Numbered from the stretch's first letter, positions 24,164-38,754 are shown. The stretch is DNA of 64,000 nucleotides from Selaginella tamariscina (GCA_003024785.1 PUQB01000051.1:203194-267193); one strand, 5' to 3'. Notes: a model not told the origin generated them from the sequence alone. A program made the numbers and translations.

Positions 24164-25044
24164 TGTTTACCTTGAACAGGATAATGACCATGATCTATCA
24201 GTTTACCGACGTTAAACTCGATAGAAGCCCAAGTAGCAGCCCCAAGCCAGAAGCAAACGGAAGTAAACCCAGCCTTACGTGCCGAGAAAGGCGCAGAACG
24301 ATGAATATAATCCGAAACCACGCACTTAATATCGCCAACCTCGGTGTTAAGTCGAGTTAACAGCTCTACAAGACGGTCTTCAAGTGCTTCTATACAATCC
24401 ATGAAAACACGTGCTTCACTCAATGTGTTTGCATCAATCCCTGCTGGAAGCTTTACCTCTAATGGTATCGATTCTAGTCGTATTTCTTGCTCAGGTATAG
24501 GCTTCCTAAAAGCATTACATAAGTAGCGCGCGCGCGTGTGTGTGAGAGAGAGAGAGAGACAGAGAGAAACTACTATCACGTATTATAAATCATCAATACC
24601 CATTTATAAACATAACGAAATATAAACACCGCAACTCTGATCTAGTGTATATACGTATGGATGAGTGCACACACATGTTTTTTATAAGCTATGTATGTTG
24701 TACACCACACAAAATATATACATCTGAGTATGTATATCTAGTTTTTCTCCAGCTAAACTGTACAACCATAATACATTAACTGTGTGTTGCTATGTTTAAA
24801 CATACACAATAGCCTACACAGGTGTGTGTGTGTGTGTGTGTGAGGGAGAGAGAGAGAGAGGGGGAGGGAGGGAGCTTACCAGGTGCTTTTCACAACCTCG
24901 TGAATGCTGTCAATATTGATAAATGGTGATAACGAAGCCTTGAAGAGCGAGTTTTGTTGCTAAGTAGAGCATTGGTGGTATGTGGCCTTGAGCAGGAAAA
25001 GGAACTAGAACGATATGTTTAGATGTCATCTTTAAAGATGCCAT
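22587..25044 (-). pseudogene. UDP-glycosyltransferase copy B
   Basis: Same six-exon gene as copy A, starting MASLKMTSKHIVLVPFPAQG at 25044 (the first residues differ from copy A by a local change). Exon 2 (about 24171-24510) is open across most of its length and reads IPEQEIRLESIPLEVKLPAG and FTSVCFWLGAATWASIEF. The PSPG exon (about 22895-23095) reads [20 protein letters not shown] and ends SEQ. Exon 4 (about 23450-23660) and the last exon carry small indels. This may be the least damaged acceptor domain in the array. The unit lacks a complete PP2C partner because the gypsy element occupies the junction. Confidence 0.85.
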
Positions 25045-25306
25045 AGCAAATAATTGAAGAATACTTAGTAGATTTATGAAATTTCAATGAATAAGACGAT
25101 TTTATTAATTCCCTCAAGAAGAAATAAAATGTTTCTATGTAGGAAGAAGTTTCTATGACAGAATACTTATCTAATCCCATCAGATATATAAAATTCTGAA
25201 CTACCCAAAGCTAAAGTTACACGAATTTAGAATGTGGATATAAAGACGTGTCTACACACACCATATATGTATGCGTGTATACGTGTTATGATGTATGTGT
25301 ATGTGG

Positions 25307-25370
25307 GGACCTTATTCAAAATGCGGGCAGCTGGGGCTGTTGCTGTCATGTCAAAATAAAATAGTATAAG
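25307..25370 (+). pseudogene. PP2C last-exon relic
   Basis: GGGGACCTTATTCAAAATGC then GGCAGCTGGGGCTGTTGCTG: the same fragment as at 16433-16500, with a further short deletion. Upstream of UGT-B. Confidence 0.55.
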
Positions 25371-25376
25371 TACAAC

Positions 25377-25380
<4 letters not shown>

Positions 25381-25433
<53 letters not shown>
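25381..25433. repeat. (GA)n microsatellite
   Basis: About 26 GA units, at the position equivalent to 16524-16569 in unit A. Confidence 0.9.
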
Positions 25434-25435
<2 letters not shown>

Positions 25436-25439
25436 ATAA

Positions 25440-26930
25440 AATTTAGTTGTATATGCGTTCAAACACATACACATACTAACATTGTTCTTTCTATAGCATA
25501 CCAAGTGGGTAATATGAACACACTAAGAAAAAACTTAAGGTACTAAAAATGATTTTATTTAATTAATTTATATGTATTTAGTAATAAGTGCTTTATCAAG
25601 CGCATGTGTTATACAGCCCTATGAACACTGTGCATGGTAAACTGTAAAACATTATTAAATAAATTAATTAATAAATATTTAAATTAATTAATTTCCTAAC
25701 CCGGCTACGAATTTTCATCCACACATGACTAGTTAACTGTAGTGTGTGTGTGTCTTTGTGTGTATAAAATAAAATATATACTACTACATATGCATATACC
25801 TGAGTTTAATTAATTATAAACTGCATAATTGCATGTGGAAGTCCAGCTCTATTTAAATTCTTATATACATTATAAATATCTATTAATTCAGTTTTTATTA
25901 TAAATTAAGAAAAAAAAATTAAAATACTAAAAGACGTAATTTAATAAAAAAAAATTTAAATTAATACATTTTTAACTTGTATGTCTACAATATGAAGTAT
26001 TCAAATACAAAATTCAACTTCTGCATTTATGCACAAAGATGTGTATGTGTGCATGTATACTACAAAAAGAAGATATATTTTATACATATCATTTACAATT
26101 ATATACCTGTGTGTGTGTGTATATATATAATGTATGTATGTATAAAATGGTAAATGATATATAATGTGTATTATTAAGCTGATTAATGGTATATTTGTTT
26201 GTCCACAAAGATGTGTATATGCTCACTTAGCATATTCACCTTAGGCTTTGTAGACAATGTACCACACACACGCACAGGTTTAATATATATATGTGTGTGT
26301 ATATGCATTACACATGTATACGACCTATTTGTTTTATATATTTCCTATAAACAATATCTTAATAGTTTAATATATGTGAAATATAAACTGCAGCAAAGTT
26401 TATTCTTAATTCAAATAAATTAATAAGGATATATACTTAATTGATTCATTTAAACAAATTAACAAGTTAATAATAAATAGTAAGAAATAAAAACTTGTGA
26501 TAATACACATTTATGTATATATATATTGCTATATATATGCACACAACACACACACACACACACGTAAGTGTAATAATATCTATGATTTATTTGTGTCTGT
26601 ATTTCATTTTATTATAAATAACTCTTCAATATTTTACTACATGCTTTGTTAATTTACATATGTTAAGTTTATAAATATTTATAACGTGAATGTGAAATAT
26701 GAAATTCAATATACTTATTTCAATTTACATTTCACCAGGTTTAATTTTATATTCGGTTAAATGAATTTAACAAACACTTAAGTTAATAAAAAATAATAAT
26801 TAAGTTAAGGATCGTTCAAAAGTTAATCTTAAGAACCTAAGAAATTCGTTTAAAATATCATTAATTAATAAATTATAATTAAATAATTAAGCCCATGTTT
26901 GTATATATATATATATATATATATTAAAAA
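25440..26930. other. AT-rich inter-unit DNA
   Basis: No gene. 25440-26280 repeats the flank of unit A (about 16570-17480). The tRNA relic is absent here, the homology stopping soon after the CACGCACAGG phrase. 26780-26900 repeats the 3' flank seen at 22420-22560. Confidence 0.6.
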
Positions 26931-26933
26931 TGT

Positions 26934-28800
<1,867 letters not shown>

Positions 28801-29130
28801 GTCTAAAACCACTTACATTAGTCGCGCGCGCGCGTGTAAGAGAGAGAGACATACTAAACACCACGTATTATACATAAAGAAATATAGCTTCTTACATCTG
28901 TAATAGAAAACACACAGCAACTTTGGTCTAAGTATGCATGTAGTGTACAACATAGCACATAAAAACATGGGTGTACATATAGGTAAACCTCAGATCCTGC
29001 ATCTATACATATACTCTTAAAAGATCGTACACCGTGTTTAACACGTGTATACTAAAGATTTACTATTACACTAAATGTACTAAAGATTAACAATGAGTAA
29101 ATGATTAAAGAACACTAACCATAGTTTAGG

Positions 29131-29517
29131 GCAATCTGTTTCCGGGACCCTGCTTGTTCGGAGGTGCCTGTAGTAGAACGATCATCTTAATTAAAATTAT
29201 ATAACCAAGGGTTTTGTACACAAAGACATATATATAGACAACTTGCAAGGGTACGTGTACACATGCTTCCAGCTATGTATGCATGCATGCACGTACAGCA
29301 CCTGAAAGCTCGGACCATATTACAGTGTGGTCATATCGAGGTGGATTCTCTCTAGGAGGATCGACAGCGGCAGCTTGTGGAGTTCTGTTCTGCGTAGGAG
29401 GTCTAGAAGCATTAATAGGCTTCATCAGTAGCACCAAGTTGTGAATTTAGCACCAATGTTGCATCAAAATCTGCATTTCCTGCATCGTCTATGCTGAATC
29501 TTGGTGTCAAAAGAATT
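29131..29517 (-). pseudogene. RAD9 fragment (parts of exons 8 and 7)
   Basis: Reverse strand reads the end of RAD9 exon 8 (DDRSTTGTSEQAG region) and most of exon 7 (PPTQNRTPQAAAV, HTVIWSELS region), with an 18-bp loss where codons for MLNSQL should be. Compare 43560-43962. It begins inside exon 8 right after UGT-C flank and is fused downstream to PP2C copy 2. A dispersed relic from block rearrangement. Confidence 0.8.
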
Positions 29518-29604
29518 GGACCGCAAACACAGTGTTAGAATGGATGCATACACAGCCCAATATATACCAGTACATATACAAATTGTATGTGCTAGAACAT
29601 ACAA

Positions 29605-30557
29605 TTTATACTGTCTAGCCAAGAACATGATTGGACACAAATACAGGACCGGCACATATCCAAGATTATACTCAGAATGGGAAGGAGATTGATATGTTTG
29701 GCGTTTTCGACGGCCACAAAGGCTCGGAAGTGGCCGAGTTTCTTCAGCAGTTACTGTTATCCACATTTTGAGAAAGACCCCAAAACTGCTCTCAGAGAGT
29801 CATATCTAGCCCTCGACAAGAGGTGCGTGTGCGTGTGCGTGTGGACGTATGTGTACATATGTATATGCAGGATATTGGATGGGGAGTGTGAGCAAGAGTT
29901 GGCGGTCAGGCTCTACAGCTACTACTTGCTTACTGTTTAATGGGGACACCATTGTTGCAAATGTGGGTGACTCGCGAGCAGTTCTGGGCCGTGGCTTTAA
30001 AGCTGTTGAAGTTTCTGTGATCATGATCCTCGAAAGCCTGTAGAAACGCGAAATGGTTCGTCATATGTGTGTGTGTGTACAGTAGCTACTATGAATATGA
30101 AGTTCTTACTTCTTGCATGTCTACATATAGATAACATGACAAAATGCATGTGTGTGTGTGTGTGTGTTATGTGTATTATGCTCTTAGGTGGAGTCTAAGG
30201 GCGGTGAAGTCAGCATGACATTTGGTGGGTAAGAAGGCTAGCTATGTCTAGAGCCTTCGGAGATTACGATCTTAAGGGCATATCTGTGGAGCCAGACATA
30301 TGGGAAGGTGTGTTGAAACCTGGGGATGATTTTTTCATAGTTGCAAGTGACGGTTTATGGCATAAGGTACGTGTGTGTATGTGTGTGTGAGTGTGTGTGT
30401 ATAATGTGTGTATGGATACATAGATGACAAGCCAGGAAGCCGTAGACCTCGTTCAAGATGCTGAGGATACACAGCGGGCAGCTGAGGCTCTTGTTGAAGC
30501 TGCTGTTATGAAGAAGGAGACTGATGATATAACTGTTGTCGTTATTGGGCTCAAGTA
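29605..30557 (+). pseudogene. PP2C protein phosphatase, copy 2 (5' truncated)
   Basis: Starts inside exon 2 at the YGYCLAKNMIGH codons, fused to RAD9 exon 7 flank; exon 1 and the promoter are missing. Exon 2 (about 29605-29821) lost about 14 bases after FLQQ. Exon 3 (about 29871-30053) has 2-base losses in the NGEHLIV codons. Exon 4 (about 30188-30366) lost about 16 bases near FGGVYRVD but keeps six T for the DDFF codons. Exon 5 (30424-30557) is intact to GLK and stop. The exon 2 donor here (GACAAGAG then GT) gives the correct phase, unlike copy 1. Followed tail-to-tail by UGT-D. Confidence 0.8.
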
Positions 30558-30592
30558 AAATTTGAATTCGAGCCTCTGTGTTTGTGTGTGGA

Positions 30593-30595
<3 letters not shown>

Positions 30596-30637
<42 letters not shown>

Positions 30638-30640
30638 TAT
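30596..30640. repeat. (AT)n microsatellite
   Basis: Pure AT run between the PP2C copy 2 stop and the UGT-D stop. Confidence 0.9.
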
Positions 30641-30651
30641 ATTAAAAATGT

Positions 30652-30914
30652 TTACCTCGCATATTCCTTGCAAAACGTTTTAAGATTTGCATAAGAAGAT
30701 CCACCTTCAGCAGCACTATTCTTGCAAGCTTTCCGAGCTCCTCTGCATTTCGTCTCATCTTTATCCCGGCTTCACTCCCCATTAATCCCTTATTGCCTCT
30801 GCGATCCCCTCCTTGGTCCTTGTAATCCCCATTCCAATACCTTACAAACCTTTCATATATATATATATATATACGTCTGTATGTGTGTGTGTGCCTGTAT
30901 ATGTGTAACGTCTC

Positions 30915-30987
<73 letters not shown>

Positions 30988-31308
30988 TATGCACATACTC
31001 ACACACTCAATACCTTTGCCTTCGAGGATCAGTTTACAGTTGGTATTCTGCTCGCTGTGGCGTGGCCAACCCAGCATTGGAACCCCCCCACTCAAGCTTT
31101 CGAGTATGGAGTTCCATCCACAATGTGTCACAAATCCACCCACTGCATTGTGTTGTAAAACTGCAAGCTGTGCTGCCCAAGTCACTACCAGTCCCTTCTC
31201 ACGGTTCCTCTCCATAAATTCCTTGACGACAAATAATAAAAACTTAGTACTATTTCAACAACATTAAACTAGACTCTGTAGAACAATCACATGTAAATGC
31301 ACAAGCAG

Positions 31309-31342
<34 letters not shown>

Positions 31343-31813
31343 TATTTTCAAGTGTATTTGCCTACCTGACATGTATGTTTGCCTTATGTACTTAAGTAAA
31401 TCAAGAGAGTGTGGGATGTATATATCTCTCTCTCCCCCCCCCTCTCTCTCTCTCAACACACACACACACACACACATACCCATACATGATGTATAGGTGT
31501 CTGTGTACATACAACGCATGTGTACGTGAACGCACGTACAGCTATAAACCGTAATAAAACGAGCGAACCTTAAGATTGTCCTGGGGCAAGTCTGTAACCA
31601 AGTTTTGAGGAACTACGAGCAAGAATAGACAATCACTGGCCTCCAAACCATCTGTGAGCTGTTTGAACTCCTCGAATGTTAATACGGAACTGCTACCAAA
31701 TGCGACATAGAGTACTGAATTGGGTGCGTGTTTATCAAGAAAACGTAGTGCATCTGCATCCTCCGGCCGTAAACTCGCCTAAATTAACAAAGTTTAAACG
31801 TATATGTGGAATG

Positions 31814-31854
<41 letters not shown>

Positions 31855-31857
31855 TAT

Positions 31858-31904
<47 letters not shown>

Positions 31905-32234
31905 ATAGACTCGTAAGTACCTGGATCTCATTTTTGTCATGGTTCTTATGTGGAAACAGAGGTCCTATTGAAACGAACTTGCCAGCAATAGATTGATCTA
32001 CTGCATCAAAAACTTCTGCCTCCATTTCATAAAATGAATTTACAAGGACCAAGGGCTCGAACTCGAGTCTTCTAGCGTATTTGCCATCCTTTGTATAAAA
32101 CTCATACCACAGGTATAGAGGTAATTCTTCCGCCTTTATCTGCTCCAATCCGGAAGGTATGTTATAATTTGATCAGCATTTGTTCTGCAGCAAATATCAT
32201 CATTACCTATACATATCACGTACATCTCTCTCTC

Positions 32235-32277
<43 letters not shown>

Positions 32278-33154
32278 AATCTGTTTACCTTGAACTGGAC
32301 AATGACCATGATCTATCAGTTTAACCGACGTTAAACTCGATAGAAGCCCAAGTAGCAGCCCCAGGCCAGAAGCAAACTGAAGTAAACCCAGCCTTACGTG
32401 CCGAAAGAGGCGCAGAAAGATGAACATAATCCGAAACCACGCACTGAATATCTCCAACCTCGGTGTTAAGTCGAGTTAACAGCTCTACAAGACAGTCTTC
32501 AAGTGCTTCTATACAATCCATGAAAGCACGTGCTTCATTCAATGTGCTTGCATCAAACCCTGCTGGAAGCTTTGCTTCTAATGGTATCGATTCTAGTCGT
32601 ATTTCTTGCTCAGGTATAGGCTTCCTAAAAGCAATACATTAGTCGCGTGGTGTGTGGTGAGAGAGAGAAACTGAATAAATCATCATAACACCAAGTAAAA
32701 TTCTAGCTCTCACATTTGTAAACATAACGAGATATAAACACGCAACTCTGATCTAGTGTATATACGTTTGGATGAGTGCACACATATGTTTTTATGTGCT
32801 ATGTATGTTGTACACACAAAATATACATCTGTATATATTATCTCGAGTATGTATATTTAGTTTTCTCCAGCAGATAAGATCTAAACTGTACAACCATAAC
32901 ACATTAACTGGTGTGTTGCTATGTTAAACATACACAATAGCGTATACAGGTGTGTGTGTGTGAGAGAGAGAGAGAGAGGGAGGAGGGACTTACCAGGTGC
33001 TTTTCACAACCTCGTGAATGCTGTCAATATTGATAATGGTGATAACGAAGCTTCAAGAGCGAGTTTTCTTGCTAAGTAGAGCATTGGTGGTGTGTGGCCT
33101 TGAGCAGGAAAGGAACTAGAACAATATGTTCGGTGTCTTCTTTAAAGATGCCAT
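30652..33154 (-). pseudogene. UDP-glycosyltransferase copy D
   Basis: All six exons are present: about 32995-33154, 32288-32628, 31921-32195, 31570-31780, about 31012-31226 and 30652 to about 30850. The PSPG exon is open ([13 protein letters not shown] to HSEQNTN). Exon 3 is open over its whole length (EELPLYLWYEF, KNHDKNEIQ). Exon 2 contains an extra A in TTTAACCGACG, which shifts the frame just before its donor; exon 1 has lost bases around CTTGAAG. Only a few indels separate it from a working gene. PP2C copy 2 lies tail-to-tail with it. Confidence 0.85.
31813..31901. repeat. (CA)n-(GA)n compound microsatellite
   Basis: About 40 bp of CA, a short AT spacer and about 40 bp of GA, in intron 3 of UGT-D. 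Copies A, B and E carry shorter versions at the same place. Confidence 0.9.
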
Positions 33155-33436
33155 AGCAAACAATTGAAGAATAATTAGTAGATTTGTGAAAGTTCAATGA
33201 ATGAGACGATCTTATTGAAACCAAGGAGAGATAAAATGTTTCTATGTAGGAGCATTATCTAGAATTATGAGATGTTTCTATGGCACACGTATCTAATCCC
33301 ATTTTGACAGCTATATAAAATTCTGACATATCCGTTTGACCCAAAGCTAGAGTTAACGAATTTAGAATCTGGATATAAGGACGTGTCTACACACACCATA
33401 TATGTATGCTGTATACGTGTTATGATGTATGTGTAG

Positions 33437-33545
33437 GTGACAAGTCAGGAAGCTGTGGACCTTATTCAAAGATACGGAGAATACACAGAGGGCGAGGCTC
33501 TGTGATGAATAATTTTTGTCATTGTTAGGGTCAAGTAAATTTGAT
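33437..33545 (+). pseudogene. PP2C last-exon relic
   Basis: GTGACAAGTCAGGAAGCTGT begins a degenerate exon 5 (TSQEAVDLIQ), followed by GAGGCTCTGTGATGA, TTTTTGTCATTGTTAGGGTC and AAGTAA. It is the longest of the four isolated relics. It stands between UGT-D and the type II relic a. Confidence 0.7.
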
Positions 33546-33680
33546 TCAGGAAAATTTGAATTGAAGCCTTGTGTGTGTGGAAAAAAGTATATATTGTGAG
33601 AAACTGGACAAGGCTTCTGTGTAATATATATATATATATATATATAAGTAATATATATGTGTGTGTGAGTGTGTGTTCAC

Positions 33681-34802
33681 CTTGTATATTCCTTGAAAAA
33701 CGTTTTAAGATTTGCATAAGAAGATCACCTGAACAGCAGCTATTTTTGCAAGCTTTCCGAGTTCATCTGCCTTTCGTCTCATCTTTATCCCGTCTTCACT
33801 CCCCATTAATCCCGCCCTCCTTGGTCCCATTCCGTCTCCAATACACTGCCAGTCCCTTCACGTTCCTACGTAATGATGGCAATATACGTATGCATGTAAT
33901 GATGATATAATAATGATGCATATTGTCTCTCTCTCTCACACACAGACACACGCACACACGCACACTATGCTTACCTTGAACAGGACAATGACCATGATCT
34001 ATCACCAGTAGCCCAAGTAGCAGCCCCTGACCAGACCAGCCTTACGGCGCAGAGAGATGACATAATCCGAACCCACGCACTTAATATCTTCAACCTCAGT
34101 GTTAAGTCGAGTTAACAGCTCTACAAGACGGTCTTTAAGTGCTTCACTAGCCAGAAAAAGACGTAGTTCGCTCAATACGTTTGCATCAAAACCTGCTGGA
34201 AGCTTTCGCTCGAATGATATATTCTTAAAACCACTTACATTAGTCGCGCGCGCGCGTGTGAGAGAGAGACATACTAAACAAGACACACTACCACGTATTA
34301 TACATAAAAAATGTACATCATTCTAGCTTTCACATTTGTAATAAAAAAACACACAGCAACTTTGGTCTAGTGCATATACGTATGCATGTGGTGTACAACA
34401 TAGCACATAAAAACATGGGTGTACAAATATATAGGTAAACCTCAGATCCTGCATCTATACATATACTCTTATGTATATATGGATATATATACTTTTCTCC
34501 GGCAGAGATGATACACTAAAGATCTAATCAATACAACCATAATTACATTAACTGTGTGTCTTGCTATGTTTAAACATACATAATATATATACAGAATTAC
34601 AGATAAACGTACACGTATGTATGAGAGAGAGATATCTTACCAGGAGCTTTTCACACCTCGTGAATGCTGTCAATATTGACAATGGTGACAAAAAAGCATT
34701 CAAGAGCGAGTTTCTTGCTAAGTAGAGCATTGCCTTGAGTAGGAAAAAAAATAGAACAATATGTTTAGCACAAGGTGTCTCCTTTAAGGATCCCAAAGCA
34801 AA
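33681..34802 (-). pseudogene. UGT type II relic a (PSPG exon deleted)
   Basis: A divergent UGT relative. Exon 1 (about 34638-34802) is degenerate: the start ATG reads TTG, VLVPFPAQG reads VLFFFLL, and GHIPP is deleted. Exon 2 (about 33975-34225) reads SELRLFLASEALKDRLVELL. The 3' block (33681-33880) fuses the C-terminal helix codons to the first codons of the PSPG exon (NREKGL region), with the whole PSPG box missing. Exons 3 and 4 are missing too. It cannot bind UDP-sugar. Confidence 0.75.
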
Positions 34803-35331
34803 TAAATACATAATTAGTAAAAATTAAGAAAGTTTATGCTTCTTATATACATTTTATATAAAAGAAGAATAGAAGAAGACGTATCTTATTGAAATTTTCA
34901 AGGAGAAAGAAAATACTTTGTCAAGAACAATTGCCGTTTTAGCAAGATTCCGGTAAACAGAAGTCTATTCTAAAATCTGGACATTACGACGTGTAGACGC
35001 TTGCGCACACACCACACAGAGTCAGATATAATACAAGCGAAGTACCTTTGACTAAGGAGCTCAGTGATCCCATACCATGATGAGGCATACCTGTATTATT
35101 AAAAGTGTAAGGGCTGTGGAAACAAGAAAATAACGGAAATACAAATAGAACAGAACAGAATACTAGGACGTATCCGGTCCTTCTATTTATGCTAATTTGC
35201 AGAGTTCGAGGGAACGCCTGTTGTGCGCGTTCTATAGATCGTACACCGTGTTTAACATAGATTTACTATTACACTGAATGTACTAAAGATTAACAATGAG
35301 TAAATGATTAAAGAACGCTAACCTTGTTATG
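34803..35331. other. Spacer between type II relic a and RAD9 copy 1
   Basis: Mostly non-coding. It includes a block at about 35039-35093 also present at 42692-42750, flanked by splice-like AG and GT on the reverse strand and reading MPHHGMGSLSSLVK there. Possibly an exon of an unrecognised transcript. Confidence 0.35.
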
Positions 35332-36806
35332 TCACATCCTCCGGTGTGGAGGTGTAGCTTGAACACAGAACCATCTCATCACTCTCCTCTTCGGAATCCG
35401 CTGCAATCCAGTTGCTCATGTCCTTCCCAAACAGCTGTCTTGCACTACATTCTGAAACATGATTAAAGATTATTTATACATATGCGCTATACATGAAATT
35501 CGTAATAGAATACTTATTCATCTGGTATATTCATCTATATTCATGAAATGTGTGTATGTGCGTGCATATGTACATAGGTATAATATAACACGCACGTACC
35601 CCTGTGAAGCATGTCTATATCATTGTCATCCTCGGAGTATAGCTACATTCTCCGGTTGCACTGGTTGCTTCTCCTGTGCAGCATTCCGTTGTCTGAAAGA
35701 ACAATGTCAAAGAAAAATAGCAGCAGACACAGAGAGAGAGAGGGGGAATGATAATACACTTATTGGTTATATGTATGTGTAACATTGTAAAACGTAAAGG
35801 ATACTGTTCATGTCGTGCAATGGAAGCTCCTCAGTGGCATCACCACTATCTGGGAAATTAGTTTCACGCTGCCGTGAGGGCACTCTGTTTCCGGGACCTG
35901 CTTGTTCGGAGGTGCCTGTAGTAGAACGATCATCTTAATAAAAATGATATAACCAAAGGGTTTTGTACACAAAGACATAGATAGAGACAACTTGCAAGGG
36001 TACGTGTACACATGCTTGCAGCTATGTATGCATGCATGCACGTACAGCACCTGAAAGCTCGGACCATATTACAGTGTGGTCAGATCGAGGAGGATTCTCT
36101 CTAGAGGATTGCCAGCGGCAGCTTGTGGAGTTCTGTTCTGCGTAAGAGTCTAGAAGCATTAATAGGCTGTTGAGCTTCATCAGTAGCACCAAGTTGTGAA
36201 TTTAGCATTGTCGCAAGCACCAATGTTGCATCACAATCTGCATTTCCTGCATCGTCTATGCTGAATCTTGGTGCCAAAAGAATTGGACTGCAAACACAGT
36301 GTTAGAATGGATGCATACACAGTTCAATATATACCAGTACATATACAAATTGTATGTGCTAGAAAAGCACTAACGCACGCACGCGTGCACACACCTGCCG
36401 GCTTTCTCAAAGAAAAGCTGTACATCGGCCTCTGCTCCCTCACAAAATTCATGAAAGCCTGAAAACAGGAAAGTAACGAATGTTCTTTGATATACATACA
36501 CAGGCATCGTTACCTTTAGCTCTTACATGCTAAATGTAACGTCTACAGGATCACCAACATGATTATAATCACGCAGTTCTTCAGCAGGATCAATCCATAG
36601 CTGTGTATGAAGTGGTGTGTTTAATATGAATACATAGGTATGCGTTAAATATATGTTAAATTATGCATTTTCTGTAGCTCGTTGACATACTAACATATGT
36701 TCTCATGTATGAAAACACTAAAGATGATGTGATATAAACAAGGCTGTGTGCACCGTATTGCGAACTCAACCGAGCAACATGGACCGGCTGTCAATCAAGT
36801 GATGGT

Positions 36807-36849
<43 letters not shown>

Positions 36850-37144
36850 CACACAACACATATATATATATATATATATATAATATACATATGGGTGCAT
36901 ATAAGTTATCTATATGTATCTAAAACCATCAAAACACACACACATGCTACCTTGAGAAGTACGCTGCATTGTGCAGACTGTGAAGATAATAGATATCTGT
37001 CAAAGAAGTGGCGCCTGAATGTGATGGCTAGGAAAGCAGAACGTGCCGAATTGAGCAATCTCAGTGTCATCTGCAAATAAACAAATATGTCTGTATGTCT
37101 TTTATATGCACCTACACACATTATATCTACACACACACACACAC

Positions 37145-37190
<46 letters not shown>

Positions 37191-37373
37191 TTATATATAT
37201 GATATATGATATGATATGATATATATGTGTAAATAGTGATAAAAATGCGATTTTTAATACAAAGTCACATGATATGTTGATATTATATACATTAAACATC
37301 ATACCTTGTCAGGAAGAGCCTCAATTAGAAGGTCCGCTCCAATGCGCGAGAGGCGTGTAGCGCCTTGATGCAT
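35332..37373 (-). pseudogene. RAD9 copy 1, rearranged
   Basis: Paralogue of the gene at 43011-45440. Exon 1 (about 37301-37373) starts MHQGATRLSRIGADLL, in frame but with altered first residues. Exon 2 (about 36951-37070) is present. Exon 3 is inverted and cut (see the 36615-36805 finding) and exon 4 is missing. Exon 5 is truncated (about 36514-36611, QLWIDPAEELRDYNHVGDP). Exons 6-10 are present: about 36395-36462, 36049-36289, 35803-35932, 35599-35693 and 35332-35454. It retains CCC in exon 8 and an extra base at the exon 9 donor, which the other copy lacks, but lost a C near the end of exon 8. Not functional because the N-terminal PCNA-like domain is destroyed. Confidence 0.85.
36808..36877. 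repeat. (CA)n-(AT)n microsatellite at an inversion edge
   Basis: The long CA run directly follows the inverted RAD9 exon 3 piece. The counterpart in the other copy is the (GT)n run at 44962-45001. Confidence 0.85.
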
Positions 37374-37493
37374 TGCTGCTTAGCATTGGTTATACCCTAA
37401 CCCTCAAAAACCCTAAAATAGGGGATAACAAGGGATAATATGAGCCGTAAACCAGGGGACATTTTTTAATTTGAAAATTTGAAATTTAAGATC

Positions 37494-38415
37494 TTACATC
37501 AGAATGGGAAAGAGATCGGTGGCGTTTTCGACGGCCACAAAGGCTCGGAAGTGGCCGAGTTTCTTCAGCAGTTCCTGTTCGATTCCATTCTAGAGTATCC
37601 ACATTTGAGAAAGACCCCAAAACTGCTATCAGAGAGTCGTATCTAGCCCTCGACAAGAGGTGCGTGTGTGTGTGTGTGTGTGTGTGGACGTATATGTACA
37701 TATGTATATGCAGGATATTGGATATGGGGAGTGTGAGCAAGAGTTGGCGGTCAGGCTCTACAGCTACTACTTGCTTACTGTTTAATGGGGAGCACCTCAT
37801 TGTTGCAAATGTGGTGACTCGCGAGCAGTTCTGTGCCGTGGCTTTAAAGCTGTTGAAATTTCTGTCGATCATGATCCTCGAAAGCCTGTAGAACGTGAAA
37901 TGGTACGCGATATGTGTGTGTGTACAGTAGCTACTATGAATATGAAGTTCTTACTTCTTGCATGTCTACATATACGAATGTGTAAGATAACACACGTATA
38001 GAAGGTGTGTGCGGTGCGTGTGCGTGTGTTATGTCTATTATGCTCTTAGGTGGAGTCTAAGGGCGGTGAAGTCAGCATGACATTTGGTTAGATAGAAGCT
38101 AGCTATGTCTAGAGCCTTTGAAGATTATGATCTTAAAGCATATCTCTGTGGAGCCAGACATATGGGAAGGTGTATTGAAACCTGGGGAGGATTTTTCATA
38201 GTTGCAAGTGACGGTTTATGGCAAAGGTACGTGTGTGTATGTGTGTGTGGGTGTGTGTATATAATGTGTCTATGTATACATAGATGACAAGCCAGGAAGC
38301 CGTGGGCCTTGTTCAAGATGCTGAGGATACACAGCGGGCAGCTGAGGCTCTTGTTGAAGCTCTGTTATGAAGAAGGAGACTGATGATATAACTGTTGTCG
38401 TTATTGGCTCAAGTA
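37494..38415 (+). pseudogene. PP2C protein phosphatase, copy 3 (5' truncated)
   Basis: Starts inside exon 2 at the IHQNGKEIG codons, fused directly to the RAD9 copy 1 5' flank. Exon 2 (to about 37660) reads GVFDGHKGSEVAEFLQQFLF. Exon 3 (about 37714-37901) carries GSTATTCLLFNGEHLIVAN, with one G missing in the NVGDSR codons. Exon 4 (about 38051-38226) keeps SRAFEDYDLK but lost about 20 bases in FGGVYRVD and part of DLKGH. Exon 5 (38284-38415) has small losses. Tail-to-tail with UGT-E. Confidence 0.8.
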
Positions 38416-38473
38416 AAATTTGAATTCGAGCCTCTGTGTTTGTGTGTGGAAGATATATATATATTAAAAATGT

Positions 38474-38715
38474 TTACCTTGCATATTCCTTGTAAAACGT
38501 TTTAAGATTTGCATAAGAAGATCCACCTTCAGCAACAGCTATTCTTGCAAGCTTTCCGAGCTCCTTGCATTTCGTCTCATCTTTATCCCGGCTTCACTCC
38601 CCATTAATCCCCTTATTGCTCTGCGATCCCCTCCTTGTCCTTGTAATCCCCATTCCAATACCTTACAAACCTTTCATATATATATATGTGTGTGTGTGTC
38701 TGTATATGTGTAACG

Positions 38716-38754
<39 letters not shown>

